A stretch of DNA of 37,042 nucleotides, taken from the NCBI GenBank assembly GCA_036960405.1, contig JBALWS010000031.1, positions 1 through 37,042 on the forward strand. Direction: 5' to 3'. Origin of the DNA: Motiliproteus sp036960405 (GTDB taxonomy: Bacteria; Pseudomonadota; Gammaproteobacteria; Pseudomonadales; Balneatricaceae). Of this stretch, positions 1 through 8,094 are shown piece by piece. A program made the translations under genes and the position numbers. A model generated the notes under the pieces. It was given only the letters and a program-made list of their open reading frames with translations. It had not been told where the DNA came from and made no database searches. Positions within the stretch are counted from its first letter, which is position 1. Every line of letters starts with the position of its first letter.

Positions 1-36
1 CTCGTGTCGGTGGTTCGATTCCGCCTCCGGGCACCA
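1..36 (+). tRNA. tRNA 3' end, partial (probably tRNA-Leu)
   Basis: The window opens inside a tRNA. Visible are a 5-bp T stem (GGTGG 9-13 with CCGCC 21-25) around the loop TTCGATT (14-20), the 3' half of the acceptor stem TCCGGGC (26-32), discriminator A33 and an encoded CCA (34-36). The implied 5' acceptor strand, GCCCGGA, is that of several gammaproteobacterial leucine tRNAs, and bases 1-8 could be the end of a long variable arm, so tRNA-Leu is the best guess. The anticodon lies outside the window, so the identity is inferred. Confidence 0.85.
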
Positions 37-44
37 ACGCTTCA

Positions 45-80
45 AAAGCCTCGTTATCAAAACGGGGCTTTGTTGTTTCT
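45..80 (+). terminator. Terminator after the tRNA
   Basis: AAAGCC-T-CGT (45-54) pairs with ACG-G-GGCTTT (62-71), a 10-bp stem with one T-G pair and a 7-nt loop. It is followed by the T-rich GTTGTTTCT. It could end the tRNA transcript or let some transcription pass into the spacer. Confidence 0.6.
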
Positions 81-101
81 GGCCCTAGCTCGAATAGCTC
101 C

Positions 102-198
102 ATCGAACGTCATTCGATAATGAAAACCCTCCTTGGTTTTCACCCAGCGGGTAATCGTCGCTACGCTCCGATATGCAAAATTGCTCCTGACAATTTTG
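102..198 (+). ncRNA. Hairpin-rich tRNA trailer, candidate 3' external spacer RNA
   Basis: Three perfect inverted repeats follow one another: ATCGAA/TTCGAT (102-107/113-118), GAAAACC/GGTTTTC (122-128/135-141) and CAAAATTG/CAATTTTG (176-183/191-198). The last two have loops beginning CTCCT (129-134 and 184-190), which would be complementary to Shine-Dalgarno sequences. No ORF is supportable here. A stable RNA released during tRNA processing is an inference. Confidence 0.35.
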
Positions 199-221
199 TC
201 CGCCTCCGGGCACCATACTTT

Positions 222-252
222 AAAGGCTTGCGACTAATCGCAGGCCTTTTTT
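222..252 (+). terminator. Strong intrinsic terminator after the second tRNA-tail copy
   Basis: AAAGGC-T-TGCGA (222-233) pairs with TCGCA-G-GCCTTT (238-249), a 12-bp stem with a CTAA loop and a run of T (247-252). It ends the tRNA/repeat transcript. It lies just beyond the stop of the converging small gene at 264-488. Confidence 0.75.
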
Positions 253-263
253 GTTTCTGGGCT

Positions 264-488
264 TTATTTTGAAGCTCCCTGCGGTTGTGTTTCTTTAAGC
301 TGATCGATATAGGTTTGCATCGATTCTAGATTTAACTTGTCCTCCAAACCTTGCACCTGCAAATTCTGATTTTCAGCTGCTAGTTCAGCGTAGATTTTGT
401 ATTGGGTAACGTTCATCCCTAAGGCCAGTACAAACAGCACTACGATGACGAGCAGTGCGTCTAGGTTCAGTTCAAATTTTTTCTTCAA
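264..488 (-). CDS. Small single-pass membrane protein with coiled coil (unknown)
   Basis: This 74-residue protein starts at a TTG codon. The sequence AGGGA lies 8 nt upstream, and no upstream ATG in frame is available. A basic N-terminus (KKK) is followed by one hydrophobic segment at residues 9-27 (roughly DALLVIVVLFVLALGM), then a polar helix rich in E, Q, L and N (residues 34-66) that looks like a short coiled coil. The topology suggests an inner-membrane anchor with the coiled coil in the periplasm, similar in shape to small divisome or scaffold proteins, but no family is recognised. The gene stands alone between the tRNA tail repeat and the AEC permease. The reading frame, ribosome site and membrane pattern argue for a real gene; the function is unknown. 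Confidence 0.6.
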   Translation of the reverse strand: MKKKFELNLDALLVIVVLFVLALGMNVTQYKIYAELAAENQNLQVQGLEDKLNLESMQTYIDQLKETQPQGASK

Positions 489-534
489 TGGTTTATCCCT
501 ATAACTTTGCTACGTAAGAGTGACTGCGTATTGG

Positions 535-1485
535 TTAGATCAGTCCCAGCTGCTTGAGTAGTGTCACGCCGATGCTGGTCGTTAGTAGTGATCCGAGGGT
601 GGTCATGACGATAATGTTGGCGGCTAGCGAGGCGTTGCCGTCCATCGTGCGCACCATCACATAGCTGGCGGCGGAGGTTGGGGCGGAGGCCATCAGGAAC
701 AAGACGCCGAGTTCCAGCCCGCGGAGTCCAAGCAGCATGCCTCCCAGAGTGATCAACAAAGGGACTATGAGTAGTTTGAAGGTAGTGGCGAGAATTGCGT
801 TGAATCGGTTATGGCGCAATGCGCCGAAATTGAGGCTGGCTCCGGTACACAGCAGGGCTAGTGGTAGAGTCATATGGGCAAAGTATTCGCCGGTGCGGAT
901 GATGATATGTGGTAGCTCGATCCCTGCCCAAGCGACCGGCAGGGCGAACAGAATACCGAGAATCAGCGGGTTCTTGCCGATTCCTAGCAAGGTTGCACTA
1001 ATACCAGCGGCACGGTTAAGCGAGCGGTTCAGGGTGATAACCGATAACACGTTGAACAGAATCGTCACCATTGCCAGATACAGCGATGCGGCGATCAGGC
1101 CCGCATCGCCATAAGCGTTGATGCAGTATGCCAAGCCGACGATTCCCATGTTGGAGCGAAAGCCACCTTGTACCACTACGCCGCGTTCGGAGGCGGGGTG
1201 TACCACCCGAGCTGATATCGCTTCCAATAGCAAGTAGGCGATCAGGGTGCCGATTAACCCTACCCCGATCAGTTTGAAGTTGGCGGCCTGCTCGATGCTG
1301 GTTTGACTGATGTTGATGAACAGCAGTGATGGCAAAGTGATGTTGAAGACCAGTCGCGAGCCGATGTCGATAAAGTTATCGTTGATCACGCCGCGGCGGC
1401 TTAAGTAAGCGCCGAGCGCCAGCACCACAAAGATCGGTCCGGTTATCGAGAAGGAGAAGGCCAGCGTATCGATAAAGCTGTTCAT
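535..1485 (-). CDS. AEC-family (auxin efflux carrier type) permease
   Basis: This 316-residue integral membrane protein belongs to the AEC/BASS-like permease family (COG0679), with about ten hydrophobic segments in two repeated halves. Recognisable features are the N-terminal GPIFVVLALGAYLSRRG region, the NITLPSLLF segment in the first half, and a C-terminal half with LPLALLCTGASL, a motif characteristic of the family. Bacterial members export or import small organic acids such as malonate or malate, or amino-acid derivatives, using the ion gradient. The substrate cannot be deduced here. It starts at ATG with GGAA upstream. It is monocistronic: 46 bp from the small membrane gene and 109 bp from modC. 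Confidence 0.85.
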   Translation of the reverse strand: MNSFIDTLAFSFSITGPIFVVLALGAYLSRRGVINDNFIDIGSRLVFNITLPSLLFINISQTSIEQAANFKLIGVGLIGTLIAYLLLEAISARVVHPASERGVVVQGGFRSNMGIVGLAYCINAYGDAGLIAASLYLAMVTILFNVLSVITLNRSLNRAAGISATLLGIGKNPLILGILFALPVAWAGIELPHIIIRTGEYFAHMTLPLALLCTGASLNFGALRHNRFNAILATTFKLLIVPLLITLGGMLLGLRGLELGVLFLMASAPTSAASYVMVRTMDGNASLAANIIVMTTLGSLLTTSIGVTLLKQLGLI

Positions 1486-1594
1486 GCAGGGAGTTCCAGC
1501 GTGAAGGGGTTACAAGAGACGAGTGATTGGCGTGGCGTCGAAGATTGCACTCTTAAGCCATGCGCTGCATTTTACTCGGGATAGCGAACCGACA

Positions 1595-2695
1595 TCACTC
1601 CAATACCGCGACCGACTTGACCTGTACCCAGACCATCTTGCCTGGTTCCAGAGCTAGCGCATCAACCGAACGAGCGGTTAGCCGTGCCAGTAGTGGCGTA
1701 CTCTCGATCTCGACCCGCACCAGCACCGCGGCTGGATGATCGGTAGCGGCGATCTCGGTGACGCGGGCGGGCAGCAGATTAAGCGTGCTCTGATCTTCAT
1801 GGCGGGCTTTGGCCAGACTGATATCGCGAGCCAGTACCCGCAGCCGCACCGATTGACCCAGCGGTAGACCGTTGTCTTTGACCCACAGGCTACCGCCGGC
1901 AAACTCGGCTCGCGCCAAGTGCCAGGTCGGATCGCGTTCGGCGATGGTGGCTTCAAGCACCACGCCGGCGTCTTCATCTTGGCGGATCGGTAGGTCGAGC
2001 CGGGCCAAGGTTTCGGTCAGGGGACCGCAGGCCAGCGCGCGGCCTTTCTCCAGCACCACCAGGTGGTCGGCCAAGCGGGCGACCTCATCGGGCGCATGGG
2101 TGACGTAGAGCACCGGAATCGACAGGCTGCTATGCAGTTGCTCAAGGTAGGGCAGAATATCTTTTTTGCTCTGATGGTCCAGTGCCGATAGTGGCTCGTC
2201 CATCAGCAATAATTCGGGACTGGTCAGCAGTGCGCGGGCGATCGCAACGCGTTGGCGCTCGCCCCCCGAGAGTTTGTCGGGCATACGTTTGAGTAGTTCG
2301 GCCAGCCCCAGCCACTCGACCGCTTGCTCGAAGCTGATGCGGCGCTGATTGGCAGGAACGCGACGGTAGCCGTACTCCAGATTGCGTTTTACCGACAGAT
2401 GCGGGAACAGGCTGGCTTCCTGGAATACATACGCCAGTGGCCGCTGGTGCACCGGGCGGAACGTGTCGGCACTCTGCCAGGTATCGCCGTTGACGCTGAG
2501 CTCGCCGTCGGCCCGTTGTAGGCCGGCGATGCAGCGCAGCAGCACGGTTTTACCCGAACCCGAATGACCGAAGAGTGCGGTGACGCCCTGGCTGGGCAGT
2601 TGCAGGTCTACATCGAGCGAGAAATCATCAAAGCGGGTCGCGAAGCGGACGTCGATAGTCTCAACCGATTCACCGGCGTGCTGCTCTACGCTCAT
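1595..2695 (-). CDS. modC: Molybdate ABC transporter ATPase ModC
   Basis: This is the ATP-hydrolysing subunit of the ModABC molybdate/tungstate importer, on the cytoplasmic face of the inner membrane. The 366 residues contain Walker A GHSGSGKT (43-50), the Q loop, the ABC signature LSGGERQR (142-149), Walker B LLLMDEP (162-168) with SALD, and the switch histidine in VTHAPDE. From about residue 240 to the end there is a molybdate-binding TOBE (MOP-like) domain, which distinguishes ModC from other importer ATPases. The ATG overlaps the modB stop by 4 bp (ATGA), indicating translational coupling. It is the last gene of modABC. Confidence 0.95.
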   Translation of the reverse strand: MSVEQHAGESVETIDVRFATRFDDFSLDVDLQLPSQGVTALFGHSGSGKTVLLRCIAGLQRADGELSVNGDTWQSADTFRPVHQRPLAYVFQEASLFPHLSVKRNLEYGYRRVPANQRRISFEQAVEWLGLAELLKRMPDKLSGGERQRVAIARALLTSPELLLMDEPLSALDHQSKKDILPYLEQLHSSLSIPVLYVTHAPDEVARLADHLVVLEKGRALACGPLTETLARLDLPIRQDEDAGVVLEATIAERDPTWHLARAEFAGGSLWVKDNGLPLGQSVRLRVLARDISLAKARHEDQSTLNLLPARVTEIAATDHPAAVLVRVEIESTPLLARLTARSVDALALEPGKMVWVQVKSVAVLE

Positions 2696-3369
2696 GCCTG
2701 CGCCTCCCGGTTGAGACGGCCATTAACCAGATACAGCGTCAGCACGACGGCGAAAGCGAACAGCAGCATGCCGCCAGAAAGCAGATGTGCTTGGTCGTAC
2801 TGGAGTGTTTCGACATGATCGTAGAGCGCGACCGATAGCACTTTGGTTTCGCCGGGGATATTGCCGCCGATCATCAGCACCACGCCGAATTCGCCGACGG
2901 TATGGGCAAAACCCAGCACCGATGCAGTCAGAAACCCGGGCCGTGCCAACGGTATCGCGATGCTAAAAAAACGATCCAGCGGCGAGGCGCGCAATGTGGC
3001 CGCCACCTCCATCATCCGCTCCCCCATCGCTTCGAAAGCGTTGTGTAGCGGCTGCACCACGAACGGTAGCGAATAGATCACCGACGCTACCACCAGGCCT
3101 TCAAATGTAAACGGCAAGGTGCCAAGGCCAAGGCTTTCGGTCAGTTGACCGACCGGGCCGTTGGGACCGAGCAGGATCAACAGATAAAACCCCAGCACCG
3201 TCGGAGGCAGGATCAAAGGCAGGGCGACGATGGCTGCCAACGGTTGCTTCAGCCAGTGCTGGGTGCGCGCCAGCCACCAGGCGATAGGGGTGCCGATGAC
3301 GAGTAAAATCAGCGTGGTGACGCTGGCCAATTTGATTGTCAGCCACACCGGGTCCCAGTCAAAGCCCAT
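2692..3369 (-). CDS. modB: Molybdate ABC transporter permease ModB
   Basis: This is the membrane channel subunit of the molybdate importer. At 225 residues it has the usual length, with about five transmembrane helices. The importer EAA-type loop that docks the ATPase is visible in the segment EVAATLRASPLDRFF (around residues 140-155), followed by IPLARPGFLTASVLGFAHTVGEFGVVLMIGGN, which is strongly typical of ModB. It lies between modA (38-bp gap) and modC (4-bp overlap) in one operon. The ATG has a weak GGAA ribosome site. Confidence 0.95.
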   Translation of the reverse strand: MGFDWDPVWLTIKLASVTTLILLVIGTPIAWWLARTQHWLKQPLAAIVALPLILPPTVLGFYLLILLGPNGPVGQLTESLGLGTLPFTFEGLVVASVIYSLPFVVQPLHNAFEAMGERMMEVAATLRASPLDRFFSIAIPLARPGFLTASVLGFAHTVGEFGVVLMIGGNIPGETKVLSVALYDHVETLQYDQAHLLSGGMLLFAFAVVLTLYLVNGRLNREAQA

Positions 3370-3407
3370 TATCGATTCCGTTGTGTGAGATGCGAGGGTG
3401 CGGCACG

Positions 3408-4214
3408 TTATTGGGTTCCAGAGTGATCATTTTCGGCCGGGAGATTGTAACCGTATTGGTTGATAATACGGCGTGCTTCGGGACCTTTCAAAAATTTCAA
3501 AAACTCAACGGCAACAGGATTGTGCTGGCCTTTGTTGAGCAGCACCGCCTGCTGATCAATGGCTGGATAGTAATCTTCAGGAACGATCCACTGGCTACCA
3601 GGATCGCCCTTCCAGTGGTTGAGTTGTGACTGGGCCACCAAGCCTACTTGAGCGTTACCGGTGGCCGTAAATTGAAAGGCTTGGGCGATCGACTCCCCTC
3701 TGACCAGCTTGCTGTGCAGAGATTGTTCGATACCGAGCTGGATCAGCAGTTGCTGCGCGGCAAGTCCGTAGGGTGCAGTGCTGGGGTTGGCGATGGCGAT
3801 GCGTTTGAACTGGCCCTGGCGTAGATAGTCTTCACCGTTGCTGAATCGGTCAGCCTGGGCACTCCAAAGTACCAGTTTGCCGTGGGCGTAACTAAAACGG
3901 CTACCGGGGATGGCGAGTTGATCGGCGATCGCTTTTTGAGGGTGAGCGCTATCGGCGGCCAGAAACACCTCGAACGGCGCGCCATGCTTGATCTGCGAGA
4001 ACAGTTTGCCGGTCGAGCCGTAGCTGATTTTGACTTGGTGGCCGCTGTTGCTTTCAAAGCGCTCGACGATTTTTTTCGAGGCGCCGGTGAAATTGGCCGC
4101 AACAGCCGCAATCAGCTGCCCTGCCGTAACGGGTTGGCACAGCAGTAGCAGTGCGGTGGTGAGAGCCAGGTTTTTCAAAGATGTTAGTCGAGTTGCCTGA
4201 CGGTGGCTGAGCAT
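3408..4214 (-). CDS. modA: Periplasmic molybdate-binding protein ModA
   Basis: This protein captures molybdate or tungstate in the periplasm and delivers it to ModB. The N-terminus has a signal peptide (hydrophobic LALTTALLLLCQ, cleavage likely after PVTA). The mature part shows the ModA pattern: VAANFTGASKKI, the oxyanion-contacting SYGSTGKL, FLAADSAHPQ, IANPSTAPYG and the C-terminal LKGPEARRIINQYGY. Length is about 268 residues, as usual. I place the start at the ATG at 4214; a GTG directly before it (4217) is the alternative. It is the first gene of modABC. No recognisable ModE box (TATAT-type inverted repeat) was found upstream. Confidence 0.94.
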   Translation of the reverse strand: MLSHRQATRLTSLKNLALTTALLLLCQPVTAGQLIAAVAANFTGASKKIVERFESNSGHQVKISYGSTGKLFSQIKHGAPFEVFLAADSAHPQKAIADQLAIPGSRFSYAHGKLVLWSAQADRFSNGEDYLRQGQFKRIAIANPSTAPYGLAAQQLLIQLGIEQSLHSKLVRGESIAQAFQFTATGNAQVGLVAQSQLNHWKGDPGSQWIVPEDYYPAIDQQAVLLNKGQHNPVAVEFLKFLKGPEARRIINQYGYNLPAENDHSGTQ

Positions 4215-4292
4215 CACTATGTTCTACTTAGGGTTGAGTTCGATTCCCCGAGCTTACCATCATGTTTAGTTGATGCCATAAGGGTTCTTCCC

Positions 4293-4322
4293 ATCGTTAG
4301 CTTGACTCAGTAGGCTAACGAT
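4293..4322. promoter_or_regulatory. 9-bp inverted repeat between divergent modA and ABC exporter genes
   Basis: ATCGTTAGC (4293-4301) and GCTAACGAT (4314-4322) form a perfect inverted repeat with a 12-nt spacer in the 153-bp divergent intergenic region. There is no T tract on either side, so an operator or mRNA leader hairpin for the exporter gene is more likely than a terminator. The protein that would bind it is unknown. Confidence 0.4.
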
Positions 4323-4367
4323 TCGGGTCTGCGGGTGTTCGCTAGACCATAGTGCGAGACACTCTTT

Positions 4368-6176
4368 ATGCGGGGACAGCGGCGTTCGGCCTCGGGAAAA
4401 AATTATCAGGGTAGTCTTGGCAGACACGAAGCCTGGCAGGTGATCCGCCAGATCTGGCCGTATCTGTGGGATTTTCGTGGTCGAATGGCGGTGGCTTTTG
4501 TGTTGCTGGTACTTGCCAAGCTGGCGATGGTGACGATGCCCTGGGTGCTAAAAGAGATCGTCGATAGCCTCGATACGGCCCAACAAACACTGTTAGTCGT
4601 GCCGGTGGCGATGTTGCTGTTTTATGGCTTGCTGCGTTTTTTATCGTCGTTTCTTAATGATGCTCGCGATACCGTCTTCACCCGGGTGACCGAACGCGCG
4701 ATGCGGCGGATGGTGTTGAGGGTGTTTCGTCACCTGCACAGTCTGGATCTGGATTTTCACCTGTCGCGCCAGACGGGTGGGATATCTAGGGACATTGATC
4801 GTGGTGGCAACGGTTTTGGCTTCCTGATGCGGATGCTGGTGTTCAATATCGTCCCCACCTTGATCGAGATTGGCATGGTAGCGGCCATCTTGCTGTTCAA
4901 CTTCAGCCCCTGGTACGCGGTGATTATTCTTTCTTCGGTGGCGGTATATATCAGCTTTACGGTGTGGGCGACAGAGTGGCGAACCCGCTTTGTGCGAGAG
5001 ATGAACGAGCTGGACAACCGTACCAATACCCGCGCCATCGATAGCCTGTTGAACTACGAAACGGTTAAGTATTTTAACAATGAGGAGTACGAGGCCACTT
5101 TCTACGACGATAACCTGGCGGAATGGGAAACGGCTCGGCTTAAGACTCGCTATACGTTGATGTTGCTGAATGCCGGGCAGATGCTGATCGTCACCGCCGG
5201 GATGGTAGCGATGTTGTGGTTGGCCGCCGACGAGGTGGTGGCGGGGACCATCACGCTGGGTTCGTTGGTGATGATCAACGCCTATATCCTGCAGCTATTT
5301 ATGCCGCTCAACTTCCTCGGCACCGTTTACCGTGAAGTACGCCGAGCCTTGACCGACATTGAAAATATGATGTCGCTGTTACGACGCGAGCCTTCGGTGA
5401 AAGACCGTGCCGATGCGACCGCGTTACAGGTGCCGCAGGGGCGTATCGAGTTTCGCGATCTGCATTTTCATTATCATCCCGAGCGGGAGATTCTGAAGGG
5501 AGTCAGCTTTACTATCGAGCCGGGTCAGAAGGTGGCGATTGTCGGCTCCAGCGGAGCCGGTAAGTCGACCCTGGCGCGGCTGTTGTTCCGCTTTTACGAT
5601 GCCACCAGCGGCGATATCCTGGTAGACGGGCAGTCGATACAGCAGGTGACTCAGCTAAGTCTACGCCAGGCGATCGGCGTGGTGCCGCAGGATACGGTGT
5701 TGTTCAACGACACCCTGCTCAGTAACGTGGCTTACGGGCGCTCGGGTGCCGATCCGGCAGAGGTGAAACAGGCTATCGATCTGGCCCATCTCAACCACTT
5801 TGTCGAGGCGCTACCCGATGGTGATCAGACGCTGGTTGGCGAGCGCGGATTGAAGGTCTCGGGTGGCGAGAAGCAGCGCATCGCTATCGCCCGGGTGATC
5901 CTCAAGAATCCGCCGATTTTGCTGTTCGATGAAGCCACTTCGGCGCTGGATTCGGCCTCGGAGCGGGCCATTCTTGAAGCGATGCAGGAGTTGGCGGCCA
6001 ATCGCACCACGCTGGTGATCGCCCACCGCCTTTCTACCATCGTCGATTCCGACCGGATTTTGGTGCTGGATCAGGGGGCGATCGCCGAAAGCGGTAGCCA
6101 CGATGAGCTGCTGCGACTTGGCGGTCTGTATGCCAACTTGTGGCAGTTACAGCAGCGCAAAGAAGATGAAACCTAG
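4368..6176 (+). CDS. Atm1/ABCB7-type ABC exporter (fused permease-ATPase)
   Basis: This 602-residue half-transporter acts as a homodimer in the inner membrane. Residues about 30-330 form a six-helix exporter domain. The segment NYETVKYFNNEEYE (around 228-241) is the signature of the Atm1/ABCB7/HMT1 branch, which exports glutathione-linked or sulfur-containing compounds and metal-thiol conjugates. The nucleotide-binding domain follows with Walker A GSSGAGKST (around 392-400), signature VSGGEKQR (around 497), Walker B ILLFDEATSALD and the H loop VIAHRLST. The ATG at 4368 has only a weak ribosome site (GAGAC). It is divergent from modA and convergent with a chemoreceptor gene. A role in metal or thiol homeostasis is inferred from the family; the substrate is not visible. 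Confidence 0.88.
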   Translation: MRGQRRSASGKNYQGSLGRHEAWQVIRQIWPYLWDFRGRMAVAFVLLVLAKLAMVTMPWVLKEIVDSLDTAQQTLLVVPVAMLLFYGLLRFLSSFLNDARDTVFTRVTERAMRRMVLRVFRHLHSLDLDFHLSRQTGGISRDIDRGGNGFGFLMRMLVFNIVPTLIEIGMVAAILLFNFSPWYAVIILSSVAVYISFTVWATEWRTRFVREMNELDNRTNTRAIDSLLNYETVKYFNNEEYEATFYDDNLAEWETARLKTRYTLMLLNAGQMLIVTAGMVAMLWLAADEVVAGTITLGSLVMINAYILQLFMPLNFLGTVYREVRRALTDIENMMSLLRREPSVKDRADATALQVPQGRIEFRDLHFHYHPEREILKGVSFTIEPGQKVAIVGSSGAGKSTLARLLFRFYDATSGDILVDGQSIQQVTQLSLRQAIGVVPQDTVLFNDTLLSNVAYGRSGADPAEVKQAIDLAHLNHFVEALPDGDQTLVGERGLKVSGGEKQRIAIARVILKNPPILLFDEATSALDSASERAILEAMQELAANRTTLVIAHRLSTIVDSDRILVLDQGAIAESGSHDELLRLGGLYANLWQLQQRKEDET

Positions 6177-6192
6177 GGTTTGGTAATATAGT

Positions 6193-6223
6193 GCCTAGGC
6201 CCTCATCGGTTGAGGGCCTAGGC
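6193..6223. terminator. Bidirectional hairpin between ABC exporter and chemoreceptor
   Basis: A perfect 13-bp stem (6193-6205 with 6211-6223, arm GCCTAGGCCCTCA) encloses the 5-nt loop TCGGT, between two convergent genes. The following T tract is poor in both directions, so termination strength is uncertain. Confidence 0.65.
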
Positions 6224-6232
6224 TGATGATGG

Positions 6233-7864
6233 CTAGAAACGTACGAAGTCGCCGCTGGCCGCGGCATGTTGAGTTGGCGCGGCGCTTGAGTTGAGATTCG
6301 CTGCTGACGAGTGGAGTGGAGTGGAACGCGGCGTGACCGGGGCGGCTTGGCGTCCTAGTTGGAAAAACTGCATTAACTGTTGTAACTGTTCGGCTTGGCT
6401 GCTCATCTCCTCGGCAGTCGCTGCCAGCTCTTCGGAAGCCGAAGCATTTTGCTGGGTGGTTTGATCCATGGCCGCCATCGCAGAATTGATCTGACCAACA
6501 CCGCTTGCTTGTTCTGTCGAAGCCGCAGAGATCTCCTGTATTAGATCGGCAGTTTGAATAATTCCCGGTACGATCTCATCTAGCAGCATGCCCGCCTGTT
6601 TAGCAATCTCTACACTGGTAGACGCTTGCTGGCTGATCTCTTGCGAGGCGACCTGACTGCGCTCGGCGAGTTTGCGCACTTCGTCGGCGACGACAGCAAA
6701 GCCTTTGCCATGTTCGCCCGCACGAGCGGCTTCGATCGCGGCATTGAGCGCTAACAGGTTGGTTTGATAGGCGATGTCTTCGATGATCGAAATTTTAGCG
6801 GCGATGTCAGACATGGCGGTAACCGTGCCGGCTACGGCTGTACCACCATCCTTACCCTGTCGAGACGCTTGGGTGGCGATGCCGTCGGTGACTTTGGCGT
6901 TCTCGGCGTTCTGGTTGATCGACGCCGATATCTGCTCCAACGAGGCGCTGGTTTCTTCAACGCTGGCGGCCTGTTCGCTGGATGATTGGCTCAACGATTG
7001 CGACGTCACGCTGACCTCCTTTGACGCGCTGGCCAGTGAGTCGGCACCCGAGCGCACCTGAATCACGATTGCCGATAACTGCTGACTCATATGCGACATC
7101 GCGGTTAGTAGTTCACCAACTTCGTCGTGCTGTTGAGTCTCAATCGTGGCCGTGAGGTCGCCTTCACCGAGTTTTTTCAGTTGAGCAATCGCGTTGCGCA
7201 ACGGGGTTACGATCTGGCGGGCGGTGGAAAATGAGAACGCCAAAATCAACACCAGCACCGCCGCCATCGCTAGCAGCACCTTGGCAATGACTTCGGTCAG
7301 CCCCATTTCGGCTTCTACGTCGCTCAGGTACAGGCCGCTTGCCACCATCCAGCCCCAAGGGCGGTAGTATTTGACGTAGGATATCTTGGGCTCGTTGATG
7401 CCGTTGCGTTCCCAGACGTAGTCGACAAAGCCTTCGCCCTCCGCTTTGGCGAGCGTTACCATCTCAGTAAAGAAGAACTTGCCGTTGGTGTCTTTGAGTC
7501 GGGAGAGGTTTTTGCCATTGAGCGCGGGCTTAAGCGGATGGCTGACCATGATCTCTTGGTCATCATGGATCCAAAAATACTCGTTGCCTTTATAGCGCAG
7601 TGCGTTGATCTTGCTGATCACAGCTTGCTTTGCTTCGTCCTCGTTGGCGTCGCCCGAGGCAACTCGCGAGGCTTGGTATTCGATCTCCTGATACACGACG
7701 GAAACAAGCGAGGTGAGCTCTGTGCGTTTTTGCTCCCATATTTTGGATTCAAACAACGGCACGAAATAGAGCAGTATCCCGGCGCCCATGATCGTTACTG
7801 TGACTAGGGATATGCTTATGATCTTATTAAAGATTTTCCAATCTCTAAACTTCTTTAACACCAT
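6233..7864 (-). CDS. Methyl-accepting chemotaxis protein with single-Cache sensor domain
   Basis: This 543-residue chemoreceptor relays a periplasmic signal to the CheA/CheW array. The order is a short cytoplasmic N-terminus, TM1 (about 14-36), a periplasmic single Cache domain (about 40-190, with the typical GNEYFWIHDDQ, MVSHPLKP and WGWMVASGLYLSDVE segments), TM2 (about 200-220), HAMP, and the signalling helices with the conserved tip EDIAYQTNLLALNAAIEAA. Such Cache domains often bind small carboxylates. The start is set at ATG 7864 because AAGGAAAAG precedes it; an upstream ATG at 7930 would add 22 residues without a ribosome site. The C-terminus (GDFVRF) lacks the NWETF-type tether for CheR/CheB. 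Confidence 0.92.
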   Translation of the reverse strand: MVLKKFRDWKIFNKIISISLVTVTIMGAGILLYFVPLFESKIWEQKRTELTSLVSVVYQEIEYQASRVASGDANEDEAKQAVISKINALRYKGNEYFWIHDDQEIMVSHPLKPALNGKNLSRLKDTNGKFFFTEMVTLAKAEGEGFVDYVWERNGINEPKISYVKYYRPWGWMVASGLYLSDVEAEMGLTEVIAKVLLAMAAVLVLILAFSFSTARQIVTPLRNAIAQLKKLGEGDLTATIETQQHDEVGELLTAMSHMSQQLSAIVIQVRSGADSLASASKEVSVTSQSLSQSSSEQAASVEETSASLEQISASINQNAENAKVTDGIATQASRQGKDGGTAVAGTVTAMSDIAAKISIIEDIAYQTNLLALNAAIEAARAGEHGKGFAVVADEVRKLAERSQVASQEISQQASTSVEIAKQAGMLLDEIVPGIIQTADLIQEISAASTEQASGVGQINSAMAAMDQTTQQNASASEELAATAEEMSSQAEQLQQLMQFFQLGRQAAPVTPRSTPLHSSAANLNSSAAPTQHAAASGDFVRF

Positions 7865-8094
7865 GTTTTCTTTTCCTTGTGTTAGTGAGAGCTGCGCACA
7901 GCTTGGCGCTATGAAACGGATTCCATTCAACTATCAGATCGATCTGAATTGATACGCCGATAAGGCCTTTAGTGGCTATTAGCGAACGTACAGGGCAGCG
8001 CAGACACGCTGCGAAGAAGAGTTGTTGTTATGAAGGGGATCAGAACAAAAAAGTGATAATTTATCAATTGATGCAGATCATGCTGCTTGCCGGT

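Larger units (their letters stand above)
20..280 (+). repeat. Tandem ~178-bp repeat carrying the tRNA 3' end (rtT-like), about 1.5 units
   Basis: The last 17 nt of the tRNA (TCCGCCTCCGGGCACCA, 20-36) recur exactly at 199-215, 179 bp downstream, without the rest of the T arm. Each copy is followed by a hairpin terminator of different sequence, then by TTGTTTCTGG (73-82 and 251-260, offset 178) and AGCTCC (96-101 and 273-278, offset 177). The landmarks keep the same order and spacing, so this is a diverged tandem duplication rather than a chance match. E. coli tyrT is known to have 178-bp repeats that include the tRNA 3' end. Confidence 0.7.

Noticed and set aside
199..215. Second tRNA-tail copy as an att site of an integrated element
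   Set aside because: Only 179 bp separate the copies, no integrase is present, and terminators and other landmarks are duplicated with it, so a tandem repeat fits better.
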